A stretch of 64,000 nt of DNA from positions 33,905,834 through 33,969,833 of the forward strand of contig OZ024895.1 of the NCBI GenBank assembly GCA_964017195.1, written 5' to 3'. Position 1 is the first letter of the stretch. Each line of letters begins with the position of its first letter. Below are positions 34,901 through 49,678 of the stretch, piece by piece. The DNA comes from Siderastrea radians (Eukaryota > Cnidaria > Anthozoa > Scleractinia > Rhizangiidae). The notes beneath the pieces were generated by a model. That model was not told where the DNA came from. It saw nothing but the letters and a program-made list of their open reading frames with translations, and made no database searches. Position numbers and translations under genes: made by a program.

Positions 34901-37825
34901 ATGGCGGCCACGATGAAGTATTCGAACGCGATGAGACCTCCATGCCGTTCGTGCGCTCGGAAGGACTCGTGCAACCTCGGTCGGAATCCGATCATGATCG
35001 AGAACGCAAGTCACTAAGAACTGAAGAACACTCAAAGGCCGAAGGATTAACCAGAATTGCAGTTGCATCTCCAGATAGACCGGGCCAACCTGTTGAACCG
35101 GTCAGTACTCAGCCATCAAACTTGCATTTTCATAAACCGGACGGTAGAACATGGAGTATTCCAGTATCGAGTCGCCCGTATAATTATCCCAAACCATATT
35201 CCATATCAAAAGCAGTGCCAATAGCACAAGTGTCCCCAGTTAGTCCCGCTCTGGACGACTCATCTAGAACTACCCTCAGCAAAGGCAATTTCACAGACAA
35301 TTCACCACTGTCTAGGTCTCAGGCCGCTAGAGAAATGTACGAAACGAGACTTGCTTTATGGAATTTATATCCCCCAGACACATCTCCTGACATACACCCA
35401 AGCGAGACCTCAGGCAATACACCTATGCAGAATAAAATTATCGCCGAACCCGAACGCAATCGTTCAGGTTCAGGGAAGGCTGTAGAAGCACCTGAACAAA
35501 CGTTGGCTCACAAGGTGGACGCGAAGACCGAACCAAGAGGTGGCCTTCGACAGAACACGGAGGAATACTATTTAAAACTTATCGAGAAATTAAAAAACGA
35601 CAATAAAGAACTGCTGACCAAACATGAAGCGGAAAAAAGGGAGTTAAGGCAGAAGTATGAAGAGCAAAGGAAAGTTGCAAATGCCTATCAGAAGCTCGAA
35701 GACAGGTACCGGCGAAGAGTGCACGAGCTGCAGGAAGCTTTGTCTGGGTGCACGTGCCAAAGCCCGTTTGACAATCAAAATCACGTGAACATGACACAGC
35801 GTTTAAGCAATCGGTAAGTATTTTGACTCTTTTGTATTCTAAGGCCTCTCAAACGGATTCAACGTCACTCAGCATTGTTGTACGATGTAGAACGAGATGG
35901 CCAAACGAAATCAACATTGGTGTTTACATATGGGAACACAAGAAAAGAATCAACGTCATTCAATAGGGTGGCCAAATACGTTAAACATGTTAAATTCAGC
36001 AATGTTAAGGGGCAGCTAAGGGTCCGTTTCGGGGAATATCGGTTCGGAAGGTCAAAAATCGCCTGAGATATTCGGATTTAATGGCAGTCAAAATTAGATT
36101 TCTTTGGCGAAACATCACCTCAGACTTTCGTAGCAAGGGGACTGGTTAATTCCTGTTGTTTTCGGAGGAACAAACATGTCGTTCAGAGTGTAAAATAAGG
36201 TCAGGTAGTATTTTCGGAAGGCTATCAGCAGCTCGGAATTCTTTTCCTAAAATTTTCTGCAACCTAAGTTTTCAGATGAAAACGCCGAACAGATCAACCT
36301 GTGTTGGCTTACACAAATTTGCCTCTAAAAAGCTCTAAAACAATCTGAGGAGGTCGAAAAAGATGTTTCAAGTATTTCGCTAAAATTTTCTCATTGGTTG
36401 CCCCTGAATGTTGAACGTTATAGAATGATCAAACACGTTCAACATGTCAACCCTTTGATCCTCAATTATCTAATTTCTCCTTACAGTATCACTGGTTGAT
36501 CAAACATACAGGTCATGAGAATAAAGAAAATGATCACCAATGATCAAATGTCTTGATTTTTAATCAAATTCTCCTAACTAGCAACATAAGAAGTATAAGG
36601 AGAATAGTGAGGAGAATATGGATGTTAATATTGGCCGTTAAAGGGTTGAATTCGACAATGTTGAATGTTGTGGAATGGAAGTGTTGAACTCGTTCGGCCG
36701 AGGTGTAAAATGATAAGCCTTCAGCCAGGGGCGACTAGCCTGCAAGTGGGATGGCTCTTTCGAAAGGGTTAATGTGTCCTAGTATCCAAACAACTGCACA
36801 AACTAATCATAATTTCAGTTTTCCAGCAAACGTTCGCTGTCTTTCCCAGAAAGAAAGAGCACCCCATGGTTTCTGGAGGCTGTAATCCGCTGGGGGGAGG
36901 GGGTAACAAATAAAGTTTAGCAGGGAAATGTTCCGTCCCCTACCCTTACTCTTTCATATACTAACTTTTACAGAAATGGTCCCCCTTCTGTATACCCAGA
37001 ACAAAAATTCCACTGTTTTTACACCCAAAACAATAGATCATCGTGGGTTTCTAGAACGCTCACTGGAAGGTTCTTTTAACGGGGTACTCGGGATTCCACT
37101 GCAATTGTTTGCACCTTATTCTAGGGTGGATGGTGTCTACTGGTAGGATAAGCTTTTGGTTTAGTGCCGGGCAGCGAAACAAAGAGATCGAGTGGCTGCT
37201 CACATCCAGAGGATGTCTATATAATTAGCTGTAACTTTCAGCAACGAGCAATGAGCGTCAGAAGTGTTGAGACATTTCCATTTTTTGGGCATACCCAGCT
37301 TTAAAATCCCCCTTAGCCACTAGAATATACCCCCACCCCCCCCCCCCAAACAATGTTGAATTTGCTAGGTGGGAACCAGCGTCTATCCCTGTACAACATT
37401 GGATAGGGGGAGGGGGGATTTGTGTTTCGAAATCTTTTCTGAACAGCAAAAAGTGAAACTTAATACACTGCCATTCCATTTTAGAAAATATCTCAACTAC
37501 TTTTGTCGATCATTGAGGGTTAACATTTTGAGCTCGAAGCTAACACGGTTTGCACCGTTTCTTTCTAAGAAACGAGAAGGACGGTGACAGGTCAGCAGCG
37601 TCAAGTGTCAAAGGGATAAAAATCTTCGACGATCTCGATGACTGGTTTAGAGAACGCGCCAAAGAGACCAGTGCTTCTAAAAAGAACAACACAGCAAGCA
37701 GGAATAGCTTGATCAGCACCAGTAACTCTTCTGATATGACGGGCACCGGGTCCGCCTGGGACGAACTCTACGATCGGCTGCGTGCGACTGGGGAGATTGA
37801 CGTCGAAAATGGCACGCATGTCTGA
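28970..37825 (+). CDS. Long low-complexity protein with C-terminal coiled coil
   Basis: Three exons: 28970-29217, 32955-35813 and 37570-37825. Introns are GT..AG and both junctions are phase 2 (DNG|PVRQAP and SNR|NEKDGD). The product is about 1120 residues. Exon 1 encodes a Ser/Arg-rich head with the basic run RRRRRDRHRDHSQS. Residues about 84-950 are Ser/Pro/Gln/His-rich and look disordered. Within them, a short motif occurs twice (KGKRHRTIGVV near 627 and KPKRHTAIGIV near 654). Residues about 952-1013 form a strong heptad coiled coil (YYLKLIEKLKNDNKELLTKH onward). Exon 3 adds an acidic, conserved-looking tail (IFDDLDDWFRERAKE and WDELYDRLRATGEID). There is no signal peptide or membrane segment. 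I do not recognise the family. A scaffold or cytoskeletal role would be a guess. A further upstream ATG or exon cannot be excluded. Confidence 0.82.
30215..30300 (-). mobile_element. tRNA-like SINE head fragment
   Basis: The minus strand contains TTAGCTCAAGTGGTTAGAGC, a good tRNA A box, and then GCTGCACCGGTATTGC. The B box expected after it is missing. It sits beside the palindrome at 30310-30590, and the order matches a composite anthozoan repeat I recall. Confidence 0.6.
30310..30590. repeat. Large palindrome with 21-bp tandem core
   Basis: The arm 30325-30420 (containing GAAATTATGAATATATGAAC and AAAGAAGATCCTCGCAGTTA) is repeated in reverse complement at about 30485-30575. The centre has three copies of about 21 bp (AACTGCATAAGTTGCGTTAA). 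It lies in intron 1 of the coiled-coil gene. Confidence 0.88.
30578..30990. repeat. Imperfect tandem repeat, about 170-bp unit
   Basis: The segment starting TTCGGCCAGTAGTGAAGACA recurs from about 30755 (CTGACCAGTGGTGAAGAAAA). A third, partial copy starts near 30885. Each contains CATATGTNGNNATTTTTGCA, ATGCTCT(A/T)AACTGGTC and TGCAGATTTTGTGTGCTGAA or parts of them. Intronic. Confidence 0.7.
31912..32085 (-). repeat. G-rich dispersed repeat, inverted relative to 62800-62990
   Basis: The reverse complement of this block reads GAAAATATCCACTCCCTCCC followed by several GGAAATTCTGNNGGGGAGGG-type segments. The same arrangement occurs in plus orientation at 62800-62990. It looks like a MITE-like repeat built of near-identical G-rich blocks. 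Confidence 0.5.
32786..32910 (-). mobile_element. Penelope-like element 3'-end relic
   Basis: Aligned with 5583-5700, the 3' end of the Penelope-like insertion. Shared segments include GAGTGTAGTCCT, AAGGACTGTTTG, CAACCTGAGCGGAAG and GAGAGTCAAG. It lies about 45 bp upstream of the acceptor for exon 2 of the coiled-coil gene. A weaker, related block (CAACCTGTGTGGAAGTC) lies near 32644. Confidence 0.7.
36451..36645. mobile_element. piggyBac-like MITE (195 bp, intron 2)
   Basis: Begins CCCTTTGATCC and ends CCGTTAAAGGG. Flanks are TCAA and TTGA, so the TTAA site has mutated or differs. The interior aligns closely with 12330-12532. It lies in intron 2 of the coiled-coil gene. Confidence 0.65.
37320..37420. 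repeat. C/G-tract inverted repeat
   Basis: A C run followed by AAACAATGTTG (37328-37355) faces CAACATTGGATAGGGGGAGG (37401-37420). It is a small MITE-like or hairpin-forming repeat close to exon 3 of the coiled-coil gene. Confidence 0.45.
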
Positions 37826-37855
37826 TTTCACGTGTAGTGCCACATTCTTCAATCT

Positions 37856-37980
37856 TGTTCCTAGAGCCTGCGTTCCTTTTGGTCAGCACCAAGAAACATC
37901 TTGGTGCTGACCAAAAGGAACGCGGGTTCTATCTTGTTCCTAAAGCCCGCGTTCCTTTTGGTCAGCACCAAGAAAAATGA
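37856..37980. repeat. Hairpin of inverted and direct copies in the 3' UTR
   Basis: The segment GTTCCTTTTGGTCAGCACCA (37870-37889) is followed after a few bases by its reverse complement (37897-37921). A second direct copy follows at about 37948-37972, each with a GTTCCTARAGCC(T/C)GCG lead. A strong foldback would form 30 bp after the stop codon of the coiled-coil gene. Confidence 0.85.
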
Positions 37981-38885
37981 ACTACAGCGTTTGGTCACCG
38001 CTCACCAAAAAAGCGCGGGCTCTGGGAAAGAGATTGAACTTGTTTCCCTTTCGGTTGACAAGTGGTCAATTGAAAGAACTTTATCGTCCGCTTGTCAAGT
38101 GGAAGGGAGGTTCTGGTTCGATTAACAGCGATGGTAAATAGTAGTGTACGGTTACTGCTGTGCTCCTGAAATTACAGTTTTAATGCTACTGGCATTGCTT
38201 AGAATTTCCTAAATCTCTCATGCTTTTTCAATCCTTTGACTTTTGGAATCACTGATTTTGCCCTAACTGATTATTGTTGTAAGTTAGAAGCGTGGATCTG
38301 GAAACAAATACACTATGACATTATGCACTTCTGTCTTTTCTTCGGTCTTGTCTTTTAATTTCCCGCGTTTCGGACAAAAAAGGCAAAGCATAAGCGAAAC
38401 TCAAATAAAAAATAAAACTAATGAACGAAAACCTCGAGATCACTTTTTTCAGCTTTCAGGTGCTCAAAAAATGTTGTATTGCTTGGATTTCATCACTGGA
38501 TGAACATTTTTGCTGACTTAGGTCTCATAATAAAGAAAACGTGGAAAGACTATGAAAATCTCTTGGTTTTCCATAAGACGGGTTTGCAGTCTAGTGTCAT
38601 TAAACCAAACCAAAGTGGTCGTTCTGGTCAATTACGCTGACAGCGGCAACGCTGGGAACCAATAAGAACTGGAAGAATATGCATTCAACATCCAAGCAAG
38701 GGAAAACGCGCGAGGCAAAGACACGTTTGGGTTTACTTCCACTAGGTTGAAAATTGGTGTGGTTTATTGTTTCACCGATCACAAAGCATAGTAAAACGAA
38801 GTGAAAGCTAACACGGAATGCTCTTGACACTCAGTTGAAGCCCGCTGTAATGGTTCTGTTTTTAGCTAAAATGTCCAAGCTTGTG

Positions 38886-38935
38886 CTTTGTTTTTGTTTG
38901 TTTGTTTGTTTGTTTGTTTGTTTTTGTTTTTTATC
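38886..38935. repeat. TTTG microsatellite
   Basis: About ten near-perfect TTTG units, with TTTTTG at both ends. Confidence 0.9.
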
Positions 38936-39292
38936 AGGGTATGTGACAAATGGTCTTCGATGAAAGCTTTTGGTACTATGCACTGATTGATTTCATCCAT
39001 TCGTGTTGTTTTTGGCGCGAGCTTTTCAAAGTTAACTTCGGTAAATGTAGTCTATTTAATTTTTTAAAGGTTCAAGAAAACATAGGAATTCTGTTTACCT
39101 GGAGTACATTTTTTATATATATTTGCGCGAGATAAAGTTGTGAATAATACATTATTATCTTAAAGACATATGATTTTTTTAAGGTGTTAAAACTAGTTTC
39201 AATGCAAAGGTAAAAGTTATAAAGCGATTTTACAAAGGACGATTGTGTGCTTTCTTGTTTAGATGCTAACATGTCTTACACCCCAATCATAA

Positions 39293-39535
39293 GGGCTTGC
39301 CTAAACTAGGAAACATTGTTGCGGAAACATTGCTGCAGGCGCAAATGTTTCCCAGTTTAGCCGCGCGAGAAACGTGTTGCGGAAGCAAATTTTGCCTCTG
39401 GGAAGCAAGGAAATGTTTCTGAATCAAGTCAAAAACATTTCTGCTTCACGGACGCAAATTTGGCTTCCGAAACGTATGTTTAACATGTCTGGAAAGAGTG
39501 TTTCCGCAACAATGTTTCCTAGTTTAGCCAGGCCC
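39293..39535. mobile_element. PIF/Harbinger-like MITE (243 bp)
   Basis: Terminal inverted repeats of about 37 bp with few mismatches (left GGGCTTGCCTAAACTAGGAA, right in reverse complement GGGCCTGGCTAAACTAGGAA). They are flanked by a TAA direct repeat (39290-39292 and 39536-39538). A 3-bp TWA-type duplication is usual for PIF/Harbinger transposons. No coding capacity. Confidence 0.82.
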
Positions 39536-39849
39536 TAAGACTGCGAGCGAGAAGATCGCGAGTAGTACGACGTTCCACTCGCGTAGCAAGTACTACTCGC
39601 ACTCTTCTCAAAAATCAGCCAGAATCATCTATAGTGAGACGAGGTTTACCAAAATGAAAATAAGAAGGGAAAAAGGGAGAGAAATCCTCTTTTTTCCTTC
39701 CTTTTTTACGGGCAATGCCGACAGGTGGACTATTCCATTTTATGAGCAGATTTATTGAAGCGTGCTACCAAGGCTCCTGGGTTCAATCTGTTTGCTATAA
39801 ATCCTAATTAGAGACTGGTGATAAAGAGAAAGTAAATAATGTCGAGGTC

Positions 39850-39965
39850 GGTCATGTACGCAGCATCGCACAAAACAATCTTGATCTCCGAGGGGAGTCA
39901 AACTCATGACCTTCCGCAAACCGATCGGATGCTCTTACTGCTAGGCCGGGTTACTGGGAGACTCA
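39850..39965 (-). mobile_element. Degenerate tRNA-like SINE
   Basis: The minus strand has the A-box-like CCTAGCAGTAAGAGCATCCG and the B-box-like GAGTTTGACTCCC at tRNA spacing. The stems do not pair well enough for a working tRNA gene. The downstream sequence is not tRNA-like. Confidence 0.5.
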
Positions 39966-40079
39966 AGTCATCATTTTTGAGGATTCCCCTGGCCAATGTA
40001 TGGAGCACTCGTTAGCAGGACTTATCAATTGCAGGCTCTCCCACTCCGCCCCACCCCTTTTCAAGTATTATGTTTTTAA

Positions 40080-40246
40080 CCCTTTCACTCCCGGAGTCTG
40101 TGGATGAAATCCTATGGTAAGACCACTCAAATGAAACCTCTTCAGCAGTACTTTCACATGGTACTATTTATATTTTAGTATTTTACATCATGGAATTTGG
40201 GATTCGTCTTGAATTTTGATTTTAGGCACCCTTGGTAGTTAAAGGG
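40080..40246. mobile_element. TTAA MITE (167 bp) related to the 106-bp satellite
   Basis: Flanked by TTAA at 40076-40079 and 40247-40250. The ends are CCCTTTCACTCCC and GGTAGTTAAAGGG. The interior (GAGTCTGTGGATGAAATCCT, then ACTCAAATGAAA, CAGCAGTACTTTC) is the same sequence as the tandem unit at 54780-55300. Confidence 0.78.
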
Positions 40247-40695
40247 TTAAGCTTCACAACACGTACGGTTTGCCGGTTACTGGTGTTGTGACACAACAGT
40301 AGGGGATGACTACGCAGGGCTGCAATCACCGGGCTTTCTTTTACAGGGATGGACGGGGATGCCGTGAATTAAACTGATCATTTTCAACAACGACAACATC
40401 ACGCAATGTTTTATTGGCCATTTTACCCGTTATTAGTTTACATCACTGCTTCGAGTAACTGTGTATATCCTTGATAGGAACTTTTAAGCACAAATGCTTT
40501 CTAGCACATAACCTTGTTCCCGAGTCAGTAAAACCCTATTCTTATTTTTACACTAATAATACTATAGATATGTTCCAGTTATAAAGCTTCTAACCTCACA
40601 TATATTATGTATGTCCAGTCTTGTTCTTGAGTAAGTAGGAGCTAATGCTATTAATCGTTAAACTGGCGGCTTTCCATTGCTTAACTCTAACGGAA

Positions 40696-44202
<3,507 letters not shown>

Positions 44203-45692
44203 ATGTGTTTAAGATGCATGTTGTGCTTTTGTCAGGTCGACATTAGGGAGACTGCTAACAAGAACGTCACAAAATTAAAGCTTTAATTAGCAAAACAATG
44301 ATCTGGACGTGCATTATATTTTTTAGTATATTTCTTTGCCGTTCTGTGCACAACTACAACGTGAAATGATCAAATTCAAAGTTTTGCGTAGAACGTGAAC
44401 ACACGACGGTGAATTTTCGTTTTTCTCCTTTAACTGTAACGCCGACCTTGCAAATTCATCTCCTGGATACTTCGACTACATTCAGACAGATTAAACGAGT
44501 CAGAATAATCGGATGAAGTTTAAAAGATTATGAAGTCATTTTAAAGTGACGTTTTCCTTCGCGTTGCCGTCGTGGTTGCCTAAGCTCCCTACTTTGTTGT
44601 TTTGAGCGGGTGGAGGAGGGAGGAGGGGGGGGGGGTGTAAGGTTTATTTCCACTTTCCCGCCTCTTGTTTTCTAGCCTCGGCCTCTTGACCTGATTTCCT
44701 ATTTTTTTTTTAAATGATACGTAGAATTACCACAAATCGTGCCCAGGGAAATTTTTTTCTCCGGTAGCGGAAAAAAAACCAGTGTTTATCGGATTTCGAA
44801 AGATTCGAACATCTATTAAACCCTATTTACAATACAGAAAAAAGCGGCTAGGCAAGGAGGAATATCGGCATGGGTAATAAACATTTTCGGCAAGGCAAGG
44901 GTGAATTGTGAAGCGTAAACAGTGTAAGCCTGCCTTGTCTTGCCGAAGTTTTGTTTTTGGTTTTGGGACTAAGTCCGGATACTGTCCTTTTTCCCCCATA
45001 AAAATTCGACTTTTTCTGATGGTTGTGCGCATTCCCAAAAGTTACAGCGCACGCTTTAAACTGGTCAACAGTTTCAAAATAGCAACCGAGGAGAACGGGA
45101 GGGCAACGTGGAATACAGAGAAAGTCAACCAATTACTCGATTTATGGCAGAAGAAACCGTTTGACTCAGCATCGACGATCCGAAAAATCCGAAACAGAGA
45201 AAACAGACATCAGTATCACCAACTGAATAACTCATTTTCTTTGATTTTAAGATCCTGAACGCTCTCCTACCTATGCTTATGATGACTGACTCTCCAGTGC
45301 GTTGCTGTTATTGCCTACGATCACTTTCTTCCCCAGGTGCCTTTACTTTCCGTCGAAGGGAGTGAAACAAACTTAACAGAACTGGCGATACTGTGGACGC
45401 CATGTTGCTTTTTATAATTGCCCATGCTCACCTTCGTTATTTCGATCCTCACCTGGAACAAAACATCCTTGACTTATACAAAACCGGTAATCGCATAAGT
45501 TATGTCAGCGAACTATCCTTGCCTCTCCAAAAAGTTAAGTTACCCTTGGCGATGTTCAACCTTGCCTAGCCTAGTTTTTCCTTAGTGTAAATGAGGCTTT
45601 AGTGTTCTCATTATAGGTAACGGTCGTGCGATCTCGTATAAGAGCGAAAGGACTAGAGTGACGCAACAATCTGTGGGCACAATCCTCGCTTT
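44203..45692. other. Upstream of the FWWW gene, nothing firm
   Basis: Should contain the promoter and possibly a first exon of the minus-strand FWWW gene. G-rich tract at 44620-44640. The plus-strand segment 45105-45190 could encode WNTEKVNQLLDLWQKKP, slightly reminiscent of a Myb/SANT-like domain, but the surroundings do not support a gene. Confidence 0.4.
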
Positions 45693-46028
45693 CAGCACTT
45701 CTCTTCTCAATCGTTTTTACCAAATTCGAGCGTCCCTTCGCCAGTTTCACGAAATCGAAGAGAGCTGCAGTACCATCGGTGGTGAAATTAAAAAGATACA
45801 TTTTTTTTAGAATAGGATAATCGTGGGCCGCAATCTCTTATGCACCGACCGTTTTAATTTCAGCACTTCTCTTCTCAATCGTTTTTACCAAATTCGAGCG
45901 TCCCTTCGCCAGTTTCACGAAATCGAAGAGAGCTGCAGTACCATCGGTGGTGAAATTAAAAAGATACATTTTTTTTAGAATAGGATAATCGTGGGCCGCA
46001 ATCTCTTATGCACCGACCGTTTTAATTT
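45693..46028. repeat. Two-copy tandem duplication, 168 bp
   Basis: 45693-45860 and 45861-46028 appear identical or nearly so. Each begins CAGCACTTCTCTTCTCAATC and ends ACCGACCGTTTTAATTT. The copies share a short ORF on the minus strand (MYLFNFTTDGTAALFDFVKL onward), which has no recognisable match and is cut by the duplication. Confidence 0.93.
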
Positions 46029-46745
46029 CCTTTTTAAGCACGTGTTTAGAGACAATAATTGTACAACTTATCCCATTGTATCAGGTCACTGAGCTCCGAA
46101 TTAGTCCTCTTACACCTACTTATGTTACGCATACTGAGGCATTTTCCCCCACCCACCCATTTTAGCTGTGTATTTCTGCCTGAGCGCGGAATATAGGTAT
46201 ACCACTCTTATCATTTTATGATTTCCAACTTTCTAAGAACTGCTTTTTTCTGTGGCAAAAAGAAATTGTGTGGTTTCATGGCAATGGCGTAATTGAACAA
46301 CTATCTTAGAAGTAGACTGAATTAATAGATGGACGTACGACGATTAGAGATCCCCACCTGTCATCGCAAATCAATGATCCCGAGACGTTTCTTCAGAAAG
46401 GATACAGAATGACAAGCACCCTGCAGACTTAAAACTGCTCGAGCTCGTTGACAAGAAAATCTCCAAGATGATTTGGGATGGGACGTGCTCCAATTTATGA
46501 ATTCACTACTGAAAGGCCTGTCATACATAAGGTTTTTGTGTACGTGATCAGGTTACTTACTCGTAACTAACCGATGTCTTGACGTCATTGCAAAAGGAAA
46601 TGAATGTCACTATAAAATTTGAAGTACCTCACGTATTGAAAAAAATCTCTTAATCTAAGAGCTTAATTAGGTCTAAATTTACCGCGTTTTTTTAGGTTTT
46701 CCCATGCGAAATGAAAACCACTGACTAAGCACTAAGGAAAGTACC
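46029..46745. other. Intergenic before the segmental duplication
   Basis: AT-rich, with no coding signal or repeat structure noticed. Confidence 0.4.
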
Positions 46746-46881
46746 GATAATATAATTAGCTTTCTCTCAAAATGTCATTCTTGAGGTTTTATCCACAGAC
46801 TCAAACGATCATGAGCAAAAGAACAGGAGGAATCATCTCAGTACTCGATTAACGCATTGTACACGAACGGAACAACGACAC

Positions 46882-47279
46882 CCGGGGAGGGGAGGGGGGT
46901 TACTCCCTTATGTGGCCTTAACGGGGACGTGCGGCTCGATAGGGTATGGTTTTCAGAGAATTACGGGTATCGATTTTATCAATTTTTCTCTTAAACCAGG
47001 GTAACGTTACACGACCTTAGATATTCGTTAATTTACAGAAACCTCACCACAAGCTGAAATTTTACCAGTTTTCCAACGTACAGCATATTGAAATAAAACA
47101 AGCTCTGACTAGTCCATTCTAGCCGTAAAGGGGGTATGATGTTGGGTTAAATGTCCTAGATAGGATACGAAAAATCTGAACTCTGTCTAAAACAGGGTAG
47201 CAAAATCAGATATTTGTGTCTTAAACAGCCGGGCCGCACCTCCCTCCCCGAGCTTCTACTGAATGCTCCCCCCCCCCGG
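46882..47279. mobile_element. G-rich-ended element with 10-bp target duplication (copy A)
   Basis: Flanked by ACAACGACAC on both sides (46872-46881 and 47280-47289). The ends are short G/C tracts (CCGGGGAGGGG and CCCCCCCCCCGG). A 9-10-bp duplication fits Mutator-like elements, but the inverted repeat is short. The same insertion is present in copy B, so it predates the duplication. Confidence 0.65.
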
Positions 47280-48369
47280 ACAACGACACTGATTACCGTT
47301 CACCATTCATTGAATGTAATCCTATATAAAAATTAATGCGGCCTTGTCATTAAATTCTATTTTCCCCAACATTTATATTGCGTTAGCAAAAGTGTCGGCT
47401 ATAGGTACCAAGTCAAGAGCGTACCTTTTACTCCCATAATAGTAGCCATAGTACTGAGTATGGGTTTAGCTTTCATGTCTCCTTCTGTTGTGTTACCATT
47501 AAAATGAGGGCTGTTTTAGCACAATGTTCAGTAACCTTGGTTTTTCGCGGTGATTTGCAAAATGATATTTAAGAAATTATCCCACTTTAAAAGCGGAAAA
47601 AATAAAAAGGATCCATTTGATACGGCTTTCGTCTTTAGATTGCATTTCAGCGCATTTGCGCGCATTTTGTTTCCTGTTTGCCAGGTGCCTAGACTACGAG
47701 CAGCACACTATAACTAGCGGCTCGACACACGCGTCACGTTTCAACGCCGCGGACGATTTTCACGCCCTCTAGGCCTCGACTATCCCTGAGCGGAAAGAAA
47801 GACTCGGCTTGTAGTCTACCAGGCTCCTGACGTGACTGAGACCAAGCAGCTCAGTAGGAAGGAGGAAAATTTTGAGGTATCTTCACCTCGTGATTTATTG
47901 CAAAGTGCAAGAAATCGTCGTGAGGCAAGCGCAACTTATTTAAAAGTAATATTGGCGATTACGAGTGGGAGCATTATAGCGTAAAAAATCTAAATCCTCT
48001 CTCGCAGCCCGCGAATCAAACCCGGCTGGCGCAAGGTCAGTTATCCCTAAGTGACGAGCATCTAATTTCTCCTTTCAAATATCACTTTTTATGAAACATG
48101 GAGGTCATGAGAACAAAGGAAATGATCAACAAAGATAAAATGTCTTGATGTGTAACCAAAGTCTCCCAACTAGTACCATAAGAAATATATGAAGAACAGT
48201 GAGGACAACATGCATGTTGATATTGCATGGGTAATTAATATTATATCCGGTATTAACTACTGATCCTGTTGATGAAATGCTTAGCTGCGACCATGAAATG
48301 AAAGCCACTGAGTTGTAGTTTCCTTGCGGTATATAATTGATTATTATAGCTGGTTCCTACTTCTGAGTC

Positions 48370-48690
48370 TACAGAAAGGCCGTTCCCGAACTCCAAATTT
48401 CGAGTCTGTGGATGAGAACGTAAAGCTACTGAACAGTACTTCCTGACGGTACTGGTTGCTATACTGGGCAAGGTGGTACTACGTTTGAGTGTGTGGATGA
48501 AATCCTGAAGTGTGAAAGCTACTGAGCAGTATTTTCCTGTGTTGCTGTTGAGACAAGGCGGTTCTAACTTTTGAGTCTGAGGATGAGATCCTGAAGTGTG
48601 ATCATTCAAATGAAAGCTACTGAGCAGTACTTTCCTGTGTTGCTGTTTGTTATGCCGTACAAGGTGGTTCTAATTTTTGAGTCTGTGGAT
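48370..48690. repeat. 106-bp satellite, copy A array
   Basis: Three to four degenerate units with GAGTCTGTGGATGAAATCC, AAAGCTACTGAGCAGTA and TGCTGTTTNTTATNCNGTAC. The corresponding array in copy B is longer. Confidence 0.8.
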
Positions 48691-48797
48691 GGAATCCAAA
48701 ACGCGTACAATATGTGCGCGTTTACGTATTTTACAATATTTCGCGTTTTTCTCCATTTTTTTCATCTTTTTGTGCTGTGTAGAGTGAAAAGGTAATA

Positions 48798-49270
48798 CAC
48801 TCTTTCTTTTTTTTATAAGAACCTTTTTTATAAGAACGTCGAGGCTGGGATTGGCCAAAATTTTAAGAACATGCTAAGAACATACCCAGCCTGTGATGTT
48901 GTGAAGAACGTCTTTATTTGGTCTTCATATTTGTAGAACAAGCTATGCGAGAATAAAATTAAGTGTAATAATTTGATGAAAGTAATTTGCAGCCTACTTG
49001 AGCCCCAAATGCTAGAATTTTTGTGATGTTGCAAATCATCTACCACTGATTTTTTTTTAAAGCAAACACGTATAACTTTGGGGAAATTGGTAGAACGTGA
49101 CCTATTTGTTCTTTCTTTCATTCACAACTATGATTTACTGAAATACTATACGATTAATCTTAAGAGCATTGTTAAGAACGTTTCAGACTCAAATCGCCAA
49201 AAAAATAAGAACATTCAGTTCCGTTTCAGCCTCAGCTAAAAAATTCGACGTTCTTATAAAAAAAGGAGTG
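48798..49270. mobile_element. TA-target inverted-repeat element (473 bp), copy A only
   Basis: Bounded by TA (48796-48797 and 49271-49272). The ends are CACTCTTTCTTTTTTTTATA and, in reverse complement, CACTCCTTTTTTTATAAGAA, with an inverted repeat of about 22 bp. Copy B has the empty site GGTAATAGTAC at about 55760-55772. A TA target suggests the Tc1/mariner group, which is inference. No transposase frame. Confidence 0.8.
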
Positions 49271-49678
49271 TAGCAGAAGAAGACAATTGTCACAGTCTCT
49301 CTCGGTAGCCTGTGAAAAAGTATGCCGTCTGTGGTATGATGCATTGTTGGTTCAGCTGAAATGCCTGGTGGAGTTTTCTTCTGTTGATCACACGTTAATA
49401 AGAATGTTTGTTTGTCTGAAAAACAATCATTTTTTTTTTATTTACTTGCGAAAGCTGTCAAAATCTATTAGCAACCTTGCATCTGAGCCGTAATATGGGC
49501 CTCTGCAGTTGTCGTTGCTTTTGTGCTATCCGGGTAAACTTAGAACAATGAACGAAATAAAAACTATAGTTGTACAGTCAGAGCGGCGTCTTGAGATCTT
49601 CATTGGTACTTTTCACCGAACTTCAAATAAATTCCCACCGAAGTCTGAGGTAAGAATTAATATTTTTCTAGTTAGTTA

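Larger units (their letters stand above)
37826..39292. other. 3' region of coiled-coil gene and intergenic
   Basis: Contains the hairpin repeat at 37856-37980, AATAAA-type hexamers (near 38405 and 38528) that could end the plus-strand transcript, and a TTTG microsatellite at 38886-38935. No gene was recognised. Confidence 0.5.

Noticed and set aside
45105..45258. Myb/SANT-like fragment (WNTEKVNQLLDLWQKKP) of a transposase
   Set aside because: A short and isolated similarity with no neighbouring transposase or inverted repeats; too weak to annotate.
49287..49493. Small gene MSQSLSVACEKVC..., also near 55783
   Set aside because: It is present twice only because of the segmental duplication. 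The two versions differ by an indel that changes the frame, so there is no sign of protein-level constraint.
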